A DNA stretch of 64,000 nucleotides from Allacma fusca (taxonomy: Eukaryota > Arthropoda > Collembola > Symphypleona > Sminthuridae): assembly GCA_947179485.1 (NCBI GenBank), contig OX359246.1, positions 44,929,632 through 44,993,631 of the forward strand, given 5' to 3'. Within the stretch, counting starts at the first letter, position 1. The number at the start of each line of letters is the position of its first letter. Position numbers and translations under genes: made by a program. The notes below the pieces were generated by a model. The model was given only the letters and a program-made list of their open reading frames with translations, was not told the DNA's origin and made no database searches. Shown in pieces: positions 48,501 through 61,500 of the stretch.

Positions 48501-48996
48501 ATCCAAGCATGCCCTCCTTGTGGAGTATATTCATTCCGAACTAGGCCCTCACATCGTCCCCAACAGTCTTTGGCCTCATGGAACTCCCAATGACATTTGG
48601 AATGTGAACAAGTCCGTGATCATTGCTTACTCGGATACACAAACTGCTCAACAGTACCCTTACTTGTGGCCACCCCTTCCCCAGGAATGGGGAGACAAGA
48701 GAACGCTCCCAGAACTCAAGGAGTTTTTAGGAGACTCGTTAAAGAAGCGTGGGGGGAAGGGACGAATATGGGCAGCTATGGCTGAGTTCACTCCCAAACC
48801 TTTGGACGTGGTCCTTCGACCCACCCAGGGTCTCCGTAATATGGCTCAGACTGTGAACATTCCCATGACGTACTGGTTTCAAGACCGGACTTGGAATTCT
48901 CGAAGCAATATAATTGCCACAGACTTTTTCCTGGGCAATAACATCATTCAAACCAGTATTAACTCTAACATTAAGGGGTTCCAGTGCACCCCTTGA
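45584..48996 (+). CDS. secreted PI-PLC X-domain-containing protein, four exons
   Basis: Exons are 45584-45734, 47622-47976, 48052-48171 and 48276-48996, giving 448 residues. Exon 1 encodes a signal peptide (hydrophobic FVYLLVGQVLLSTF after MGKASTNASL). Next comes an N-terminal beta-rich domain (VFLTVSSIAK, WDVGLF-like GDWVGLFDHDPDENG). The phosphatidylinositol-specific phospholipase C X-type domain then runs from about residue 165 on. It has LIIPGTHNSGSW (His186), GIRYLDIRVGYY, FWINHNFYR (His243), EIVILDFHRFP and IWNVNKSVIIAY. The two His are in the positions of the acid/base pair of this fold. The layout matches PLCXD-type proteins of arthropods, whose substrates are poorly known. The 1.9-kb first intron is much longer than the others. 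An AATAAA at 49499 could be the polyadenylation signal. It is convergent with SAMD8. Confidence 0.93.
45840..45858. repeat. (TATC)n microsatellite
   Basis: A short TCTA/TATC tetranucleotide run inside the first intron of the PLC gene. Confidence 0.7.
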
Positions 48997-51161
48997 TACT
49001 GACGGATCTTAAGGGTTCAATTTACTAATGAAACTTAAATGATCCGTTAAGTCCCTCTCACAGTCACTAGAGTACCAATATGTAATGCATTTAAAGCCAA
49101 TTCCATATGTAAGTACGTTGTCTTGATCTACTTGCATTTGATGAAGTACCCATAAATTCCTAGACATCGTGTGTCATCCGAATGTAATTACCTACTATAT
49201 ATCTTTTTGTCAGCTAGCATAATAATTCTACTTTATGCGTAATTATATATGTATAGTACAACGTGAACATTTTCTACATTGCTATACTTCAGTATATTAA
49301 AGTTGATTTCCTCACGCAATCAGTTATCTCAGACACATCTTCCATTCAATCATGTATAGTTCACTGAATACTCATAATGTATTGACGAATTCATGTGAAT
49401 ACTTACAATTAAGTAATTATGTCAATGTGATTTTAAACACTTTGGAGAGTTATGCACTTTCAAAGTGTCAGGACGTTCCGGTGGATTGTTGTTCTCGTAA
49501 TAAATAAATACATCTTTGTTGAACCTAGCTCGCAATATATGTGCCCTTTTCATACATAATAACATATGTACACATACAACCCTCAAGGATCTTTATGCCT
49601 TTGTAGATATTTTACTCGATATGTAAATGTATAAAAATCTCCGAAAAATTTCTGCTTAAACCGAAAATGCGTTGGTCGTCAACAAATATTCTTGGAAGCA
49701 TTACTCGGCGTAGTTTACGATGTCGAAAATTAGCAGCCTAATATTTTTTACCTAAGCCTATTATTTCTTGAATTTTACATTTTTCTGTCTAAATTCTACA
49801 GCTGTACCTACGACTTTGTTTGGCTGCCATCTATTTGACGACATCATGGGATTTCTGCAGCTTTGTACTAACAGGCGATTGAGCTACCCTCTTGAGACTG
49901 CGTAGGAGACTGAGGAGTAGAACTCTGAAATGACTAGTAGACTCTCTTGCACATCCATATGTCGACTTGACGATTGTTGCGATAAGTTACACTAATTAAT
50001 TTTTTATTATTAATAAAAAAATCTATAATTACGAAGCCCTCAATAATGAAGAATATTTGCGCCGTATTCATTTCTCTTTACTTCAGAAACTTATGTTAAA
50101 ATATATAAAAAACGCTGTGAATGTGCTTGGGATTGTGCTCAGCTGATTGAACTCTCGTTTACAAGTCATTGTGCTACGATAAACGATATGAAATGTTATA
50201 CTTGCTAATTAAATGAATATTTTAGTTTTTATTCTTGCATTTTACAAGTTTTTAAAACATTCATACGCACCAGAGCTGTATTTCGACGTTGTGCTAAGAC
50301 TACTATAGGCAAAAGGTCTTCTTGCTTCTTTTGTGCTAACAGGCCGCGAGAGCCAATACTGCATATGTAAGTATTAAGTATACTGCAATGTGATAGAAGC
50401 ATTGGTTATTACATTGTCAAAAGAATACTAGTGAAAGGTTCTTTGGCTACTGACTAAAAGTATTAAAAATCGGATTCTTTTAGCTAAAATTCTACTTAAT
50501 ACTGTACATACTTAAACCGCGCTAAGTGTCCAACTGGCTGGATACTTTCGGATCGATTATCCTTCCGCCAAATTATTTTTATAAATGCAGAAGTAGGTTT
50601 AAGAAGCGTAGCTACAGTGCAAACTACGGAGAAATTTCCGAGTGGATACTAGTCTAAAATAGTATTTAGTGTTCCTAAAGCCATACGTCATGTGCATAGT
50701 GTCGCGGAGATGCTCTTTTTTTCTTGTTTATTTTATTTGAATATCTAAGGACAATAAACAATCCATTTTTCAGACAACAAAAAGAACAACATTTCATGAT
50801 GTTCTGTATTTAAAAAATTGTTTTCTAGTAGGAAGCGACAAAAGTACAACCAGTGGACTTGGGTCACCCGTTAAATACAATCCATTTCATTCATGCATTG
50901 TGCAACAGTAAGTTCTGGATAGTCCGGAATATTTTATCAACAGGAAGTATATTCTCTTCTTAGCGTAAGTAGTAAGGGAAAACTTTGCCGGGTGTCGTCT
51001 AAATTATTTTAGCTAAATTGGTCACAACAGGTTCCGGGTTAGTTCTAGGGCAGACGCATTTGTTCGCACTGTGCTGTTCTACTGAAGCTACTTTGGCTGC
51101 AACTGTATTAACAGTGAAGTTACACCGGTCCTTCTTCTAACAAGCTTGTCGCCTTGGATTT
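48997..51161. other. intergenic stretch between convergent genes
   Basis: It contains the 3' UTR of the PLC gene to about 49505. No gene is recognised in the remaining 1.6 kb. Confidence 0.5.
49499..49504 (+). promoter_or_regulatory. candidate polyadenylation signal of the PLC gene
   Basis: AATAAA about 500 bases after the stop codon; nearer canonical signals were not noticed. Confidence 0.35.
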
Positions 51162-53407
51162 TTAGGAAGTTTTTGGTTTGGAATTAGGATTAAACAGGTT
51201 AGTTCTATGAAGTAATCCCTCAGTAGGATGAGAAACAGTGTCCTTCCATTTGGTCTCAAGTGTTTTGAGGAAGTTCAGTGTCCAGGATTTGAGTCTTTTG
51301 GGAGTTATTGGCCATTCATACTGATTCGGAACGATCCCATCCACACCTGACTCGAAATATGAGAAGAGTGGAAACCATACTTTGGTTCTCTTTGAGTCAC
51401 GCTGCATTAAAGCCTGATTGTTGGCTAAAGTATGGTAGTACAAAAACAGCCGCGACGTAATGTAGAAAGCGATGAACACATCAATGGAATAGTGTTCGTG
51501 TGCAGCCAGGATGAAAAAAATGCCGAACATATTCAGTAGCCACGACAACGTATGAATGTAGTAAAGTCGACGGGTGGTATCTGCAAATAATAAAAAGCCA
51601 AACTAAGGTACTTGCAGCTGTAACGCTTAATGATGTGTATCTTTTGCATGCATAATTACAAAACAAAAGGAAACTAATTACAATCAGCTGTCGATAAATG
51701 TGATGGCTTTAAAAAAGAAAGTTTTGCTTGCAAGGGATTGATTCCTCTTCATCGGCTCGCGTATAAATATCTTAACATGGAGAATATGAGCAAAATTATT
51801 TATCAGAGACAGATACCTAAAGGATCCATTATATCGACAGTTGATTGTACGTAAGCCCTAACATTGACTTACATTCTGTAACAAAGAAATTGAGCATTGT
51901 TAGCGCCACGGTGTGACCACTAAACATATAGTCCCCACAAGTTCTCACGCCCTGTATGCTCATACCCGCTCCTTTCCAGATCAGGTAGGCATTGTACAGC
52001 CTGGACACCCAGTCCCCATACGGCTATCAAAAATAAGGCAGAATCAAAGTACCTCATCGCTGGAATATTGAGTAACCATCAGCCAAGTCATTCATCCATA
52101 GCTACCATGCTGCTTGTTATTGTAAAATGTTTGCATCTTGGAATTTCAACTTTTTCAACCGAGCAACACCAAGTACATCCATAGAACGGACGAAGCCACT
52201 ACTAAGCCAAGCACTCAAACTCAACAAATAGATAATAATAAAAATTTCCCCTGGACAAATTATTACCATTACCCTTGGGTTACACTGTAAATGCGTTCCG
52301 GGAACGGACAACGAAGTAATGAGCATTGTGACACACCGGAGTAAAAAAACAGTTCCTGAGAGGGCAAAGAAACGTCGAATCAATATGAATCGGTGTTTGT
52401 GAAAGAATAGGACCCCAATCCAGATGCAGAACAGCACTGTCCCCGTAACCTCACACATTTCAAAAGCCCAAGGAATGTGAGGCATGTTATCCAAAAATAA
52501 ATCTGGCAGTGGAGGATATTTTTCCATATCTGGAACACGGTCATGGACAATAACCATTACCAACGCTGTAATCCATGTAACGATAAAAACGTACCCCATG
52601 GCAACCAGAGCCTTCCACGCCTGTACAATATTCAAACCAACCTGTTTATTTAAATTTGTAAATTCCTTCCATCACGCATTCATAGGTCCTATCATCCTAT
52701 TATAATCCTATAAAAATACCTCTGGCTCCAACACCGTCGCATATCCCTGATGTGTATGATGGCAATGATGATGTTGATGGCTATTTTCTTTGCCCGGGGC
52801 GGGTCCAGGGGATGAGTCCGCATCCGTCACCTCATCCGACAACTGAGAATCTGTTGAGTCCACGAACGTCACCCTCCGTTTCTTCCGTCTAAACTGTCGC
52901 TGCATATGAGAGACATTTCCGCCCAGAGATGGTCCAGCAGAGAAGGAGTCATGGTCCAGAGGCGCCGTGGATGACGGGAAGTAATACAAAGGTGTTGAAT
53001 GCCAGAATGAAGTCGCACCAGCATAACTGAGATTATTTGCACTAACTGATTGTTGAATTTCCAAGATGTCAAAATACAGCCTCTTCAGATCGCCCAGCAC
53101 CTGTCACAAACACACACACAGTCACAAAATGTACTCCCTCCATTCCATCCCCAACTATTACTAATCAATCCAATCCCCTCCAATAAAAAAAAATAACTAT
53201 TTTAAAACTCACTCGGAATTGTACCGAAGACTGTTTTAAATCCGACTCCGTTAGTAACAACAAACTCTTCCCATCAATTTGTTGATCTTGACACAGGGCT
53301 TTGACATACACCTCATTGTGCTTCTTCGTCCGCATCCATCGAGCCACATCATCCGTTGTCCATTTAGTAATGACTTCAAAATTGACAGCTTCACTATTTA
53401 CACTCAT
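51162..53407 (-). CDS. SAMD8: SAMD8-type sphingomyelin synthase-related protein (ceramide phosphoethanolamine synthase), five exons
   Basis: Exons on the minus strand are 53213-53407, 52720-53100, 52273-52641, 51873-52023 and 51162-51580, giving 504 residues. The ATG at 53407 ([10 protein letters not shown]) directly precedes the SAM domain (about residues 9-75, [11 protein letters not shown] and [20 protein letters not shown]). A Ser/Pro/His-rich linker follows, then six membrane segments typical of sphingomyelin synthases. Motifs are [31 protein letters not shown] and [19 protein letters not shown]. The catalytic triad is His352, His395 and Asp399. SAMD8 (SMSr) resides in the ER and transfers phosphoethanolamine to ceramide, acting as a ceramide sensor; its SAM domain mediates self-association. 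The gene is complete, tail-to-tail with the PLC gene. Confidence 0.94.
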
Positions 53408-54086
53408 AATGTGTGATGTGACTCTTGAGGTCTTTAAGACTTCAGTAAATATATCACCATAGCCCTTAAGTCGACGGCTAATGTTTCCCGTTTCTTGTGC
53501 AATAAAGGAGCCCTCCGAGGACACACGCAGTATAGTCACAATCCTTAGCGTTGATACAAGCAATTAATCCAACTGAATAAAAAGAAATTAATTATTGCAT
53601 ACCATTGATAAGAATCCCTAATTAGGTATTCAAGTTCCATAACCAAAAATACTTGGAGAACTACCGAGAAACTCGGTAGAACTTTTAAATATTAATAAAT
53701 CCTTGTAGAAACTCCCCACACGCACACCTTCAAAACTGGGACACCCAATTTCCCACTAATGCTCCTAATTTTATTTATTAAAGTGCAGCTCAACAATCAT
53801 TTTGAAATAAAATTGGGAGAGAAAAAAAAATATTCCGTTCTTCTACATTCCTCAGCTATAATACTCAAGAAATGACGAGCAGTGTGGGTGCGAGCTGAAG
53901 CAGACTAAAGCAAAGGGGAGCGGGCGGAGAGTTTGTATGCACATGTGGTGTGTTGAGCTGACAATGAGCCTCAATGATGGGCACGTTCAGGAGGGCTGAG
54001 TGGGGCACTCAATGATATAGGAATGTGAATGCATTACCCCTATGTAATTGCACTGATGGGATCCGTTTTTTAAATTTATTTTACAG
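53408..54086. other. SAMD8 upstream region
   Basis: This stretch should contain the SAMD8 promoter and 5' UTR. It includes a perfect 8-bp stem with 3-nt loop (CTACCGAG AAA CTCGGTAG) at 53661-53679, about 255 bases upstream of the SAMD8 ATG. Confidence 0.4.
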
Positions 54087-54442
54087 TGAACCCTGGGAGT
54101 TCATTGCGGAAGTGCTCCATTAGAGAATTCCAAAAAGGAGCTAAAGACTCTTGTGAAGATTTATTGGGTGAATAGTGCGGATGAGAAACTTTTAAGCAAT
54201 AACTTACGACTCAATGTATAAAACTAATGAATTTCTTAAAAAATAAAAGGTTGTAAGGGCAAAGGCCAAATGATCGATAAAGATTATTATTTTTAGGAGT
54301 GCGGATGAGAGAGGATGATGACCGGAAGGAGACTTTGTGTGACTACGGGACCCTGGTCCGGGACCCAAACTACCATAAAAATTCCAGCCAGCGAACGCCA
54401 ATTATTGTGCCAGAGGATCCAGTGTTTAAAATTCTAATTTAG
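54087..54442 (+). CDS. candidate last two exons of a small unknown gene
   Basis: Exon a, 54087-54167, follows the acceptor TTTATTTTACAG and encodes SSLRKCSIREFQKGAKDSCE and a few more residues. It ends in phase 1 at a GTGAAT donor. Exon b, 54297-54442, follows TATTATTTTTAG and continues in frame with VRMREDDDRKETLCDYGTLV to a stop at 54440. The joined 75-residue piece is hydrophilic, has three Cys and resembles no family I know. It could be a C-terminal fragment or a small secreted peptide precursor. No upstream exon with a start codon was found. The two exon borders share a direct repeat. Confidence 0.3.
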
Positions 54443-57019
54443 AGAGGCACTGGTCATGCTAATCCAAAATACGTAAAGTATATCGTATTATCCAGTTGTG
54501 CTTTATACAAATTCCCGACAATAACATTTTCCAGGAATTTATCATTATTCTCATTAGAGTACATGCAAGACATTGTAAGCTCTTATTATCCTTTGCTCAT
54601 GTAACACAAAGGTTGTTTAGACACTGATTTAAAAAAGTACGAGCATGGGTCTAGGACAACCTATACAAGGCCGTAACATGCAATTGCATGAGGAAGAGTC
54701 TGAATTGTTGATGAAGACAACACTCCAATGTTTTAATTGCAACAAATTTTTTAACAACTAATGTTAGTGCTGCTAGCTTGACAAAATTCAGGGTTTTCTA
54801 TGGGAATCATGGCAGGGACCACTGAGTGAGCTACACAGTCTGTACAGGGATGGAAAAAGTAAACCCGGATGAGTTTGCAGGAAATGAATTGTGGATTATG
54901 CTTGTCCTTAAAATGTTGGGAGACTGGAACGCGTCTGCTGATTTTTTAAAAATTGTACATTGTGCTGATATTGTGGCTATGTGTGATCTGTGTGATTGTA
55001 TCCTCGTACTGTACCATCCGTGAGCGGAGTGTCACTTGGAAAGTGAGGCCCATCAGTGTCTGAACGTATGATATACATTATCACAGGCGGAGCCAAAATA
55101 CCTCATTCCTGACATTATACTCAATGGTCACCTGTTAATAAGCTCTGCTCTGGCATGCTTTTCTTGAGCATCGTTAAAGCGAAATAACAACAGATATGTC
55201 ATGTATTTACCTGCACTCCTGCATTCGTCATTTGTGTATTTTCCTCAATTATCATCATCAAACCCAATACTTCCTAACCCCTGCACAAAGTGTCTGCCAT
55301 TACCCCTGCTTGGTTTTCTCGCTGGAAAACTCTCCTTAACTTGTTTATTTCCTGGTGGGATTTTTTTAATCCTCTTCTATAATATTCTCAAACAAAAAGC
55401 AATAATAATTATTGAACAGGGTATCCCATATCCTTTTTCTCTCCTTGCATCCCCAGCCCATGTTAGGGACAATGACACAAAATATATGATTGCACATTTT
55501 GTAGCAAATTCTTTTCCAGATTTTACAAAATTTGTTTTAATGGCCTAGATCGAAAATTGTGGTCACAAACTTCAAAAAAGTGTAGCAAATCGCGATTTAT
55601 TAAAGATTCCCGGCATTAAAAAACATTTTTCTGAAATTTCTTTTGATGCTAAATTGTAGGAAATTTGATGGAATTTTCGGTTAGCAGGTTCCAACTTTGG
55701 GAATTGTGGACTTGATCCCTGAGAACAGGCAAAAAGTTTGGAATTCATCTTTAGGAGCAAAGATACGGACAAGGATAGTATCTGACCTTGCCATTTTTCA
55801 TTGACAGTCTGTATATCCTAAAAATACGTGTTAACACTGCATTTGTAGTAAATTTCATGGGGATTCATTTGAGTCCAGTATGACCTTCTTCTTTTAAAAA
55901 TTGTTGTTTAAGGAAAACACAATGTGAGTCAAGATTGTAAGTTTATGGATTGTTTTAAAAATTTGCAATAAAAATAACTATTTGTTTTTTTTTCATTTAC
56001 ACCTTGTATATGGGATAGGGGAAAGGATTATGCAATACCCTGTATTTAAATTCTGGAGTATTAAAGTGACGTTCTGTCTTCTGCACGGAACTAAACCACA
56101 CAATTTCAAACCATTTCGTGCTAGTTCTTGTGCCATGGGGCAACGATGTTTAAAATTTCAATTTTTCTTGGAAGGGGGAGGTCTGGGTTTTATTGTCAAA
56201 TTTGCATGTTAATCCCACGAAATCTCAATTTTCAAATTTCGTTGGTATGTATATACATTTGAGATCGGTTGATATCTGTCATAGAGGCTTCCGTGATCTG
56301 CAATCGGTCAAATTTGGCCAAAAGTAGTTCTTTGACCTGTAATTTGTCAATATGGGCTACGATTTATTTCATACACCTGGGTCAATATTTGGGGACACAA
56401 ATGTTGGCCAAATTTTTAAGTTTTTAATGATCAGTCACCTGTGACCATGTTGAATAATATTTGAAGTACGTGTGTACACATTGGCTGGCTATCATTTTGA
56501 CTCCTAACTTGTAGTACATTATATGGCCGGGTGTAACCCATGTATTGACGCAACCACGATTAGGGAAAACACGAGTATAAACGAGTTTATCCAGCACGAA
56601 GGTTACTAATTCTAATTGTAAGTCGAGAATACGCATGTCACAACAGATATCTCATGGGTAAACATTTCGTAGAAGGTGTTCATCCACTTAACTAACACAA
56701 GGTTGAGATGAATGAATGAGAATATCAAATTACAGGGTGAGCATAAACATTTCCACCCCTCTAGCTACATAAGGAAGTGACTCCTTAAATATTTGATTCC
56801 CCCAGTTTATAGCAAATTTATGAATGTCTCAAAGTTACAATCAATAAGTCTAGTAATTCATTAAAATATTACGTAATAATTAATGATGTGCGGAAAGGAC
56901 ATGGGAATCAACAAAATAATTGTAAGTAGTGGTTGATTACATATGTACATTCACTCATACGAAATATAGGCACCGTCCATAGAATTTATAAAATTGGTCA
57001 ATTTAAGCAAAGAAATTTC
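54443..57019. other. intergenic stretch with mariner-like remnants
   Basis: No gene is seen. It contains a putative MITE at 55416-56043 and an ACAGGGTGAGCATAAAC motif near 56734 that resembles a single mariner-type end. Confidence 0.45.
55416..56043. mobile_element. putative mariner-like MITE with ACAGGGTAT ends
   Basis: The left end ACAGGGTATCCCATATCC resembles the complement of the right end (ACAGGGTATTGCATAATCC). Part of the interior (TTCTTTTCCAGATTTTACAA and following GGTCACAAAC) is similar to the element at 59566-60154. No coding capacity is seen. Confidence 0.45.
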
Positions 57020-58589
57020 TTATTGTTCCGTTTCCGAAGATAAGAGGAACGGTTCTACCACTTCCAAGAACTCCTTCGTAAATTTCAAGTGGAGATTGTG
57101 CTTCGCGTTGGGCATGACATGCAATCTGAGATCAGGAAATACAGGGAAATGTATTGGCATATGGGAGATAAGTAACATCAAATATTTATGTACGTATGTA
57201 CTATGTAGGGACTTTTCTAAAATAATATTTTTCATACTATGAATTTTACATTGGTCAAAATTATTATGACTCACTTCGCATTTTTTACACGCTGTACAAG
57301 GTGCTCAGCATGCTCGACTCCCAAAACAGGATCGTCTTCCCCATGGATGATGAGAGTCGGACAAGCGATTTGGGATAGGCCGGTCATGAAGTCGCTGTGG
57401 TCCGTCCGTCTAATTAATTCCTCCACGCTATCACCCCAGTCCTTGAGCATTTTAAGGAGATACTCCTCTCCATACATTTCCAGCACAGGGGCTTTCATTT
57501 TTTCCGACCACAGGTCCAAGTTCCCCATCACTATACGTGTAGATACAAATAAAAGGTATAATTGCGGGTTAGTCTGAATAATTCTACTCAAATTGATGCA
57601 GTGGACCAAAACGGTCGGAAGGAATCCGTAAAAATTGGAACCCACTCCTTGCAAACGTAAGGGCCCGTTCCTCAGGGAAGGAATGAGCTCCCCATGAAAC
57701 CAGCTTGTGGATTTGGGTTGGGTAGTCAGCAGCCATGCATAATCCGGTAACTCCTCCGTTACTCCAGCCCAGTATTGAAAATTTATCGTGACCCAGTTTC
57801 TAAAAATCGAAGTTATTTTTTTAAAAAATCTGTTTTTTGATTGTCACTGCCAGATCCAAGACAGCAGGTGGATCCTTGCAGAAAGCTTGGAGCAATTGAA
57901 TCAATATTGCTCAGGAGCGAAGGTATACAGTTGTATGTATGTAATTACATATATGTACAAGCTCCAGTGTACCTTCAGTGGCGAGCTAAATTGTTTAATT
58001 AGTACCTTCGACTCTTTAAAATTGAATTAAATGCATTAAATTATCACATTCATTAGCTTCATGACCAAGTTGCCATCCCGTCGGTAAAAGTAATTGGAAA
58101 AATCTCTGTCAGGGGGCCGACTTTTCCCTTGACCAGGGGGATCCCAACACACAATCTTAAACTTATCCTTGTCCATTTTGTCCAATATGGGCCCAAAATC
58201 AAACTGAATGCAACCTGGGACACAAAATAGAAATCAGACAACAATAATAACTATTGGCAGGGGGCAAGAAGAAATGCAATTGAGGAACAGAAAAATATTG
58301 TTTTTTTAGTACATTTTTTACTACAGGAAGGGGGGGGGGGTTGGAATTCCAAAATACCTATTATTCCCGGTAGACATAGAACGGTGTGGGGTCCATTCCC
58401 GGTTTCTTTATAATGTAAGGAAATCCCATCCACCTCAATTTTGCCTTCTTGAGTGGAGAAATGTTTCCCATGTGCAGGAAAGTCACTGGTGGCTCGTATC
58501 CAATTCTCATGCACAATTAATCCTGGATTCGTGCTAAATGATAATATCCTTCTGCTTAACGATGACATTCGCGTGAACGTGCAGATCAT
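57020..58589 (-). CDS. BPHL: BPHL-like (valacyclovir hydrolase-type) alpha/beta hydrolase, five exons
   Basis: Exons on the minus strand are 58358-58589, 58048-58214, 57646-57799, 57275-57530 and 57020-57125, giving 304 residues (human BPHL 291). The N-terminus is Ser/Arg-rich (MICTFTRMSSLSRRILSF), consistent with a mitochondrial presequence. The fold shows VLCLPGIIG (oxyanion region), WDPPGQGKSRPPDRDF and the nucleophile elbow LGWSNGGV (Ser146). LIIHGEDDP carries the acid (Asp251) and NAKHNLHLKF the catalytic His279. WDPPGQGKSRPPDRDF and the final KHNLHL are strongly characteristic of this family. The human enzyme hydrolyses alpha-amino-acid esters; the natural substrate here is unknown. Intron 3 uses a weak donor (GTGGGT), chosen because it is in phase and gives FARMMGNLDLWSEKM, which aligns with the family. 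Confidence 0.9.
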
Positions 58590-61500
58590 TTTCTCAATTC
58601 AGTTGTTCAAAATCAGGTATGTTAAATTATTTCCCTCGTATTCCAAAGGTGTGGTTTCCTGTAATAATTTTGTCAATAATTAATATTTTTGAAGTAAATT
58701 TTTTAAAATGAACCTATAACTACATATACATATAGAATTATTCCAGAGCATTGTTTGCAATTTCTATATAGTATCTGTGATTCATATAATGGTTAATATG
58801 AATTTTGATTGTAAATAATTATGTATATACTACTGCTCCAGTTTTTAAAAATTATGACTGGCCTATAGGTCTTAGGTCAAATTTAGGGCCACAAACGTAA
58901 AGAAAAGTCGGTTTTTTTAAGGATATCACGTTTTTTATTGCAGTTCTGTTTTCATGAAATCTAGTAAAATTATTTTTTGCCGATCAAAATCCTTTAAAAT
59001 CATTCATAACCTTGCCCCTCCATTTTTGCTTCTGTGGAGTGCAGAACTGCAAAAGAAGAAATCTGATGCGGAATTCATAGCCCGAAGATGAGAATAATTT
59101 CAGGATGAAACTTACTTGTACAAAACAGTAAAAGCTAGAAATCGGCAGTGTGAGGAGTCAACCTTGCTGGCAAATTGAGTCTAAAATTTGAAACAGTCGT
59201 ACTAGAGGTCCAAAGTATCCACTTGATGGGACGAATATTTGATCTTTATTGTAAGGTATTCTACAGAAAAATTCGAAAACGCTGATGTAATATGGACGAA
59301 TCTGAGTTCATTTCGTACAATAAGAAAAACCTTAGATTTTTGGATTGGGTCACCCGTGCTGCTCTACCATTTTATTCGTGCATATTGGATAGCGCAAAGA
59401 AGAATTAAAAAATACACTTGAGTAAGTATTAAGTACTTACCAGCTTTTTCACAAGACTCAATTGAAGTAGGCTTTATTAAAATACTTTACGGTAAAACTT
59501 TCAATATTAATTGACGGCCATATAATGGTACTATGTTTAATGTGGGAGGTTTCACTGCATACATACACTGGGTGCCACAAAACATGTTCCCTCTAAAAAA
59601 TCACAACGGCTATCAATATCAATTTACACATTTTCCAGTAAATTCTTTTTTCAAATTTTCCAATGCTTGATTTATTATTGTAGACCTCATTTTGGGATCT
59701 TAGGGGTCAAATACATAAAGCAGTGTCCGGAAATTTTAGATATTTTGAAACCAACAATTTTGAATAACCACGACGGTTGTTTTTTTCAAAATTAGCTCTG
59801 ACGCTTGTTTGTACGAAATTTTATTACATTTTCAAGAACCTGCTTCATTGGCCACTGTGAACTTTAAGAAAATTCTGAGGAAAATGGAAACAAAGTTTGA
59901 AAAAGATCATCGTCAGGAGTAAAAGTGAGACATATGCGTAGGAGGAAGTTTCCTCTGGCAGTGACAAAAATTAAGTTAAAAGGCTCTGAGTATCTAGAAA
60001 ATTTAAACTGGCTTTACGTATTTGACCCCAGAGACCTCAAATATAAACCTATGTTATTGAAATAAATTTTAGAATCAATGCACCTTGTACTGGGCCAGGT
60101 TGGTGGGGAGGGGGGGGGTAGTGAGGGTAGTTACTGTGTAGCACCCAACGCTTGTACATATTATTGAAAAATCAGTTTTGTTTTATTTCTCATTGCAACT
60201 CAAAGCACGATTGTGTTCGCATTTATAGAAATGCAACAAACATTTTTTCCGCAGCAACAAACACACTACTCAATAGGTTCCTTATGTACATTCATTTAAT
60301 AAAATCCATTACAAATTAACATAACCTTATCACGTGAACAATACATGTATCACGTACATATGTACATACTATTTCTGTTCCAAGTATGCATCTGCAAATA
60401 AAACCTTTTTACAAAGGTCGTCCTAACCAGTATTCCAATGTCTGACCCATCAATGGACAGTGACCACTACACTGGCCAGAGTATGAGGTAGGATTGGGAC
60501 AGGCCGGGGGTCTTGACAGGCCAGTATATAGGTACTGTACAACGGATTACTCCAAATTATATTATTTCAATAAAGTCTGCTTTAATTGACACTTACACTA
60601 ACGGCAGCGGCTCTGCTAGGAATAAATACTTACTAAAGTTCATTCTTAATTCCTTCGTTCTGTCGTTCCCTCTATACGAGCACTTGTAGCAAAAGGCTTC
60701 ACTAGTTCTGGCAGTTCCAAAATTCAAAGGTTTTTCTTACTGAATTAAATAAACCATGGACAGAGAGGTTTAGCCAAAGCTGATAGCAACTGTAGAAGGG
60801 CGAATTCAGTAAGTTCTGTAACCACGGGCTTGAGCGCCTCCAAAGGGGAATTACAATTGGATAAATATGTAGATGTCATGGACTTACATGATACCTTATA
60901 CAATGACAGTGGGTGAATCAACCTAATCTAGTAATGTGGATGAGTATGAGTAAATTTCAGGACAGACCACAAGATCGCAGAGGGAAGCTCATCATATGTA
61001 TGCACTTGGAAATTGTTTGCAAAAATGATCATATACAAACTGTTATAGGAAATTATATGGGATTTCTAAAGAGTTGAAGGATCCCAGCAGTGTTTTTTTC
61101 GTCAGAGTTTTTCAACTTAGATTAGATTTTAGATCGAATTTTTCTGTAATAATTACATTGTTGCAATCTTACACTAAAATGTATACCCTGAATTATTGGG
61201 TCAAAGTTGAAGGCAACTATGACCCAAAGGAAGATGAAATGTTTCGTCAAGAAACTTAAAAATGGGGCTGTCCTATGGCTCTATAAAGGTGCCTTCTCCA
61301 AACGTAGAGTTCTTTTAATTTAGTCGCAGGAATGTAACAATGCAACTGGACCCTGTAATTTGAAGCCTTCCCATTAAATTATATTGAGAATATTTTGATG
61401 CTTACTTGAGCCTTAATTATTACATTTGTGATTATGTACAGTTTTTTTTGTTCCCCATGAAAATTAGATCAAATTTATTTTTAAAATACAAAATAAAGAT

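Noticed and set aside
49660..51120. Recurring TGTGCTAA/CAGG phrases upstream of the SAMD8 3' end
   Set aside because: Irregular spacing and weak similarity; no unit could be defined.
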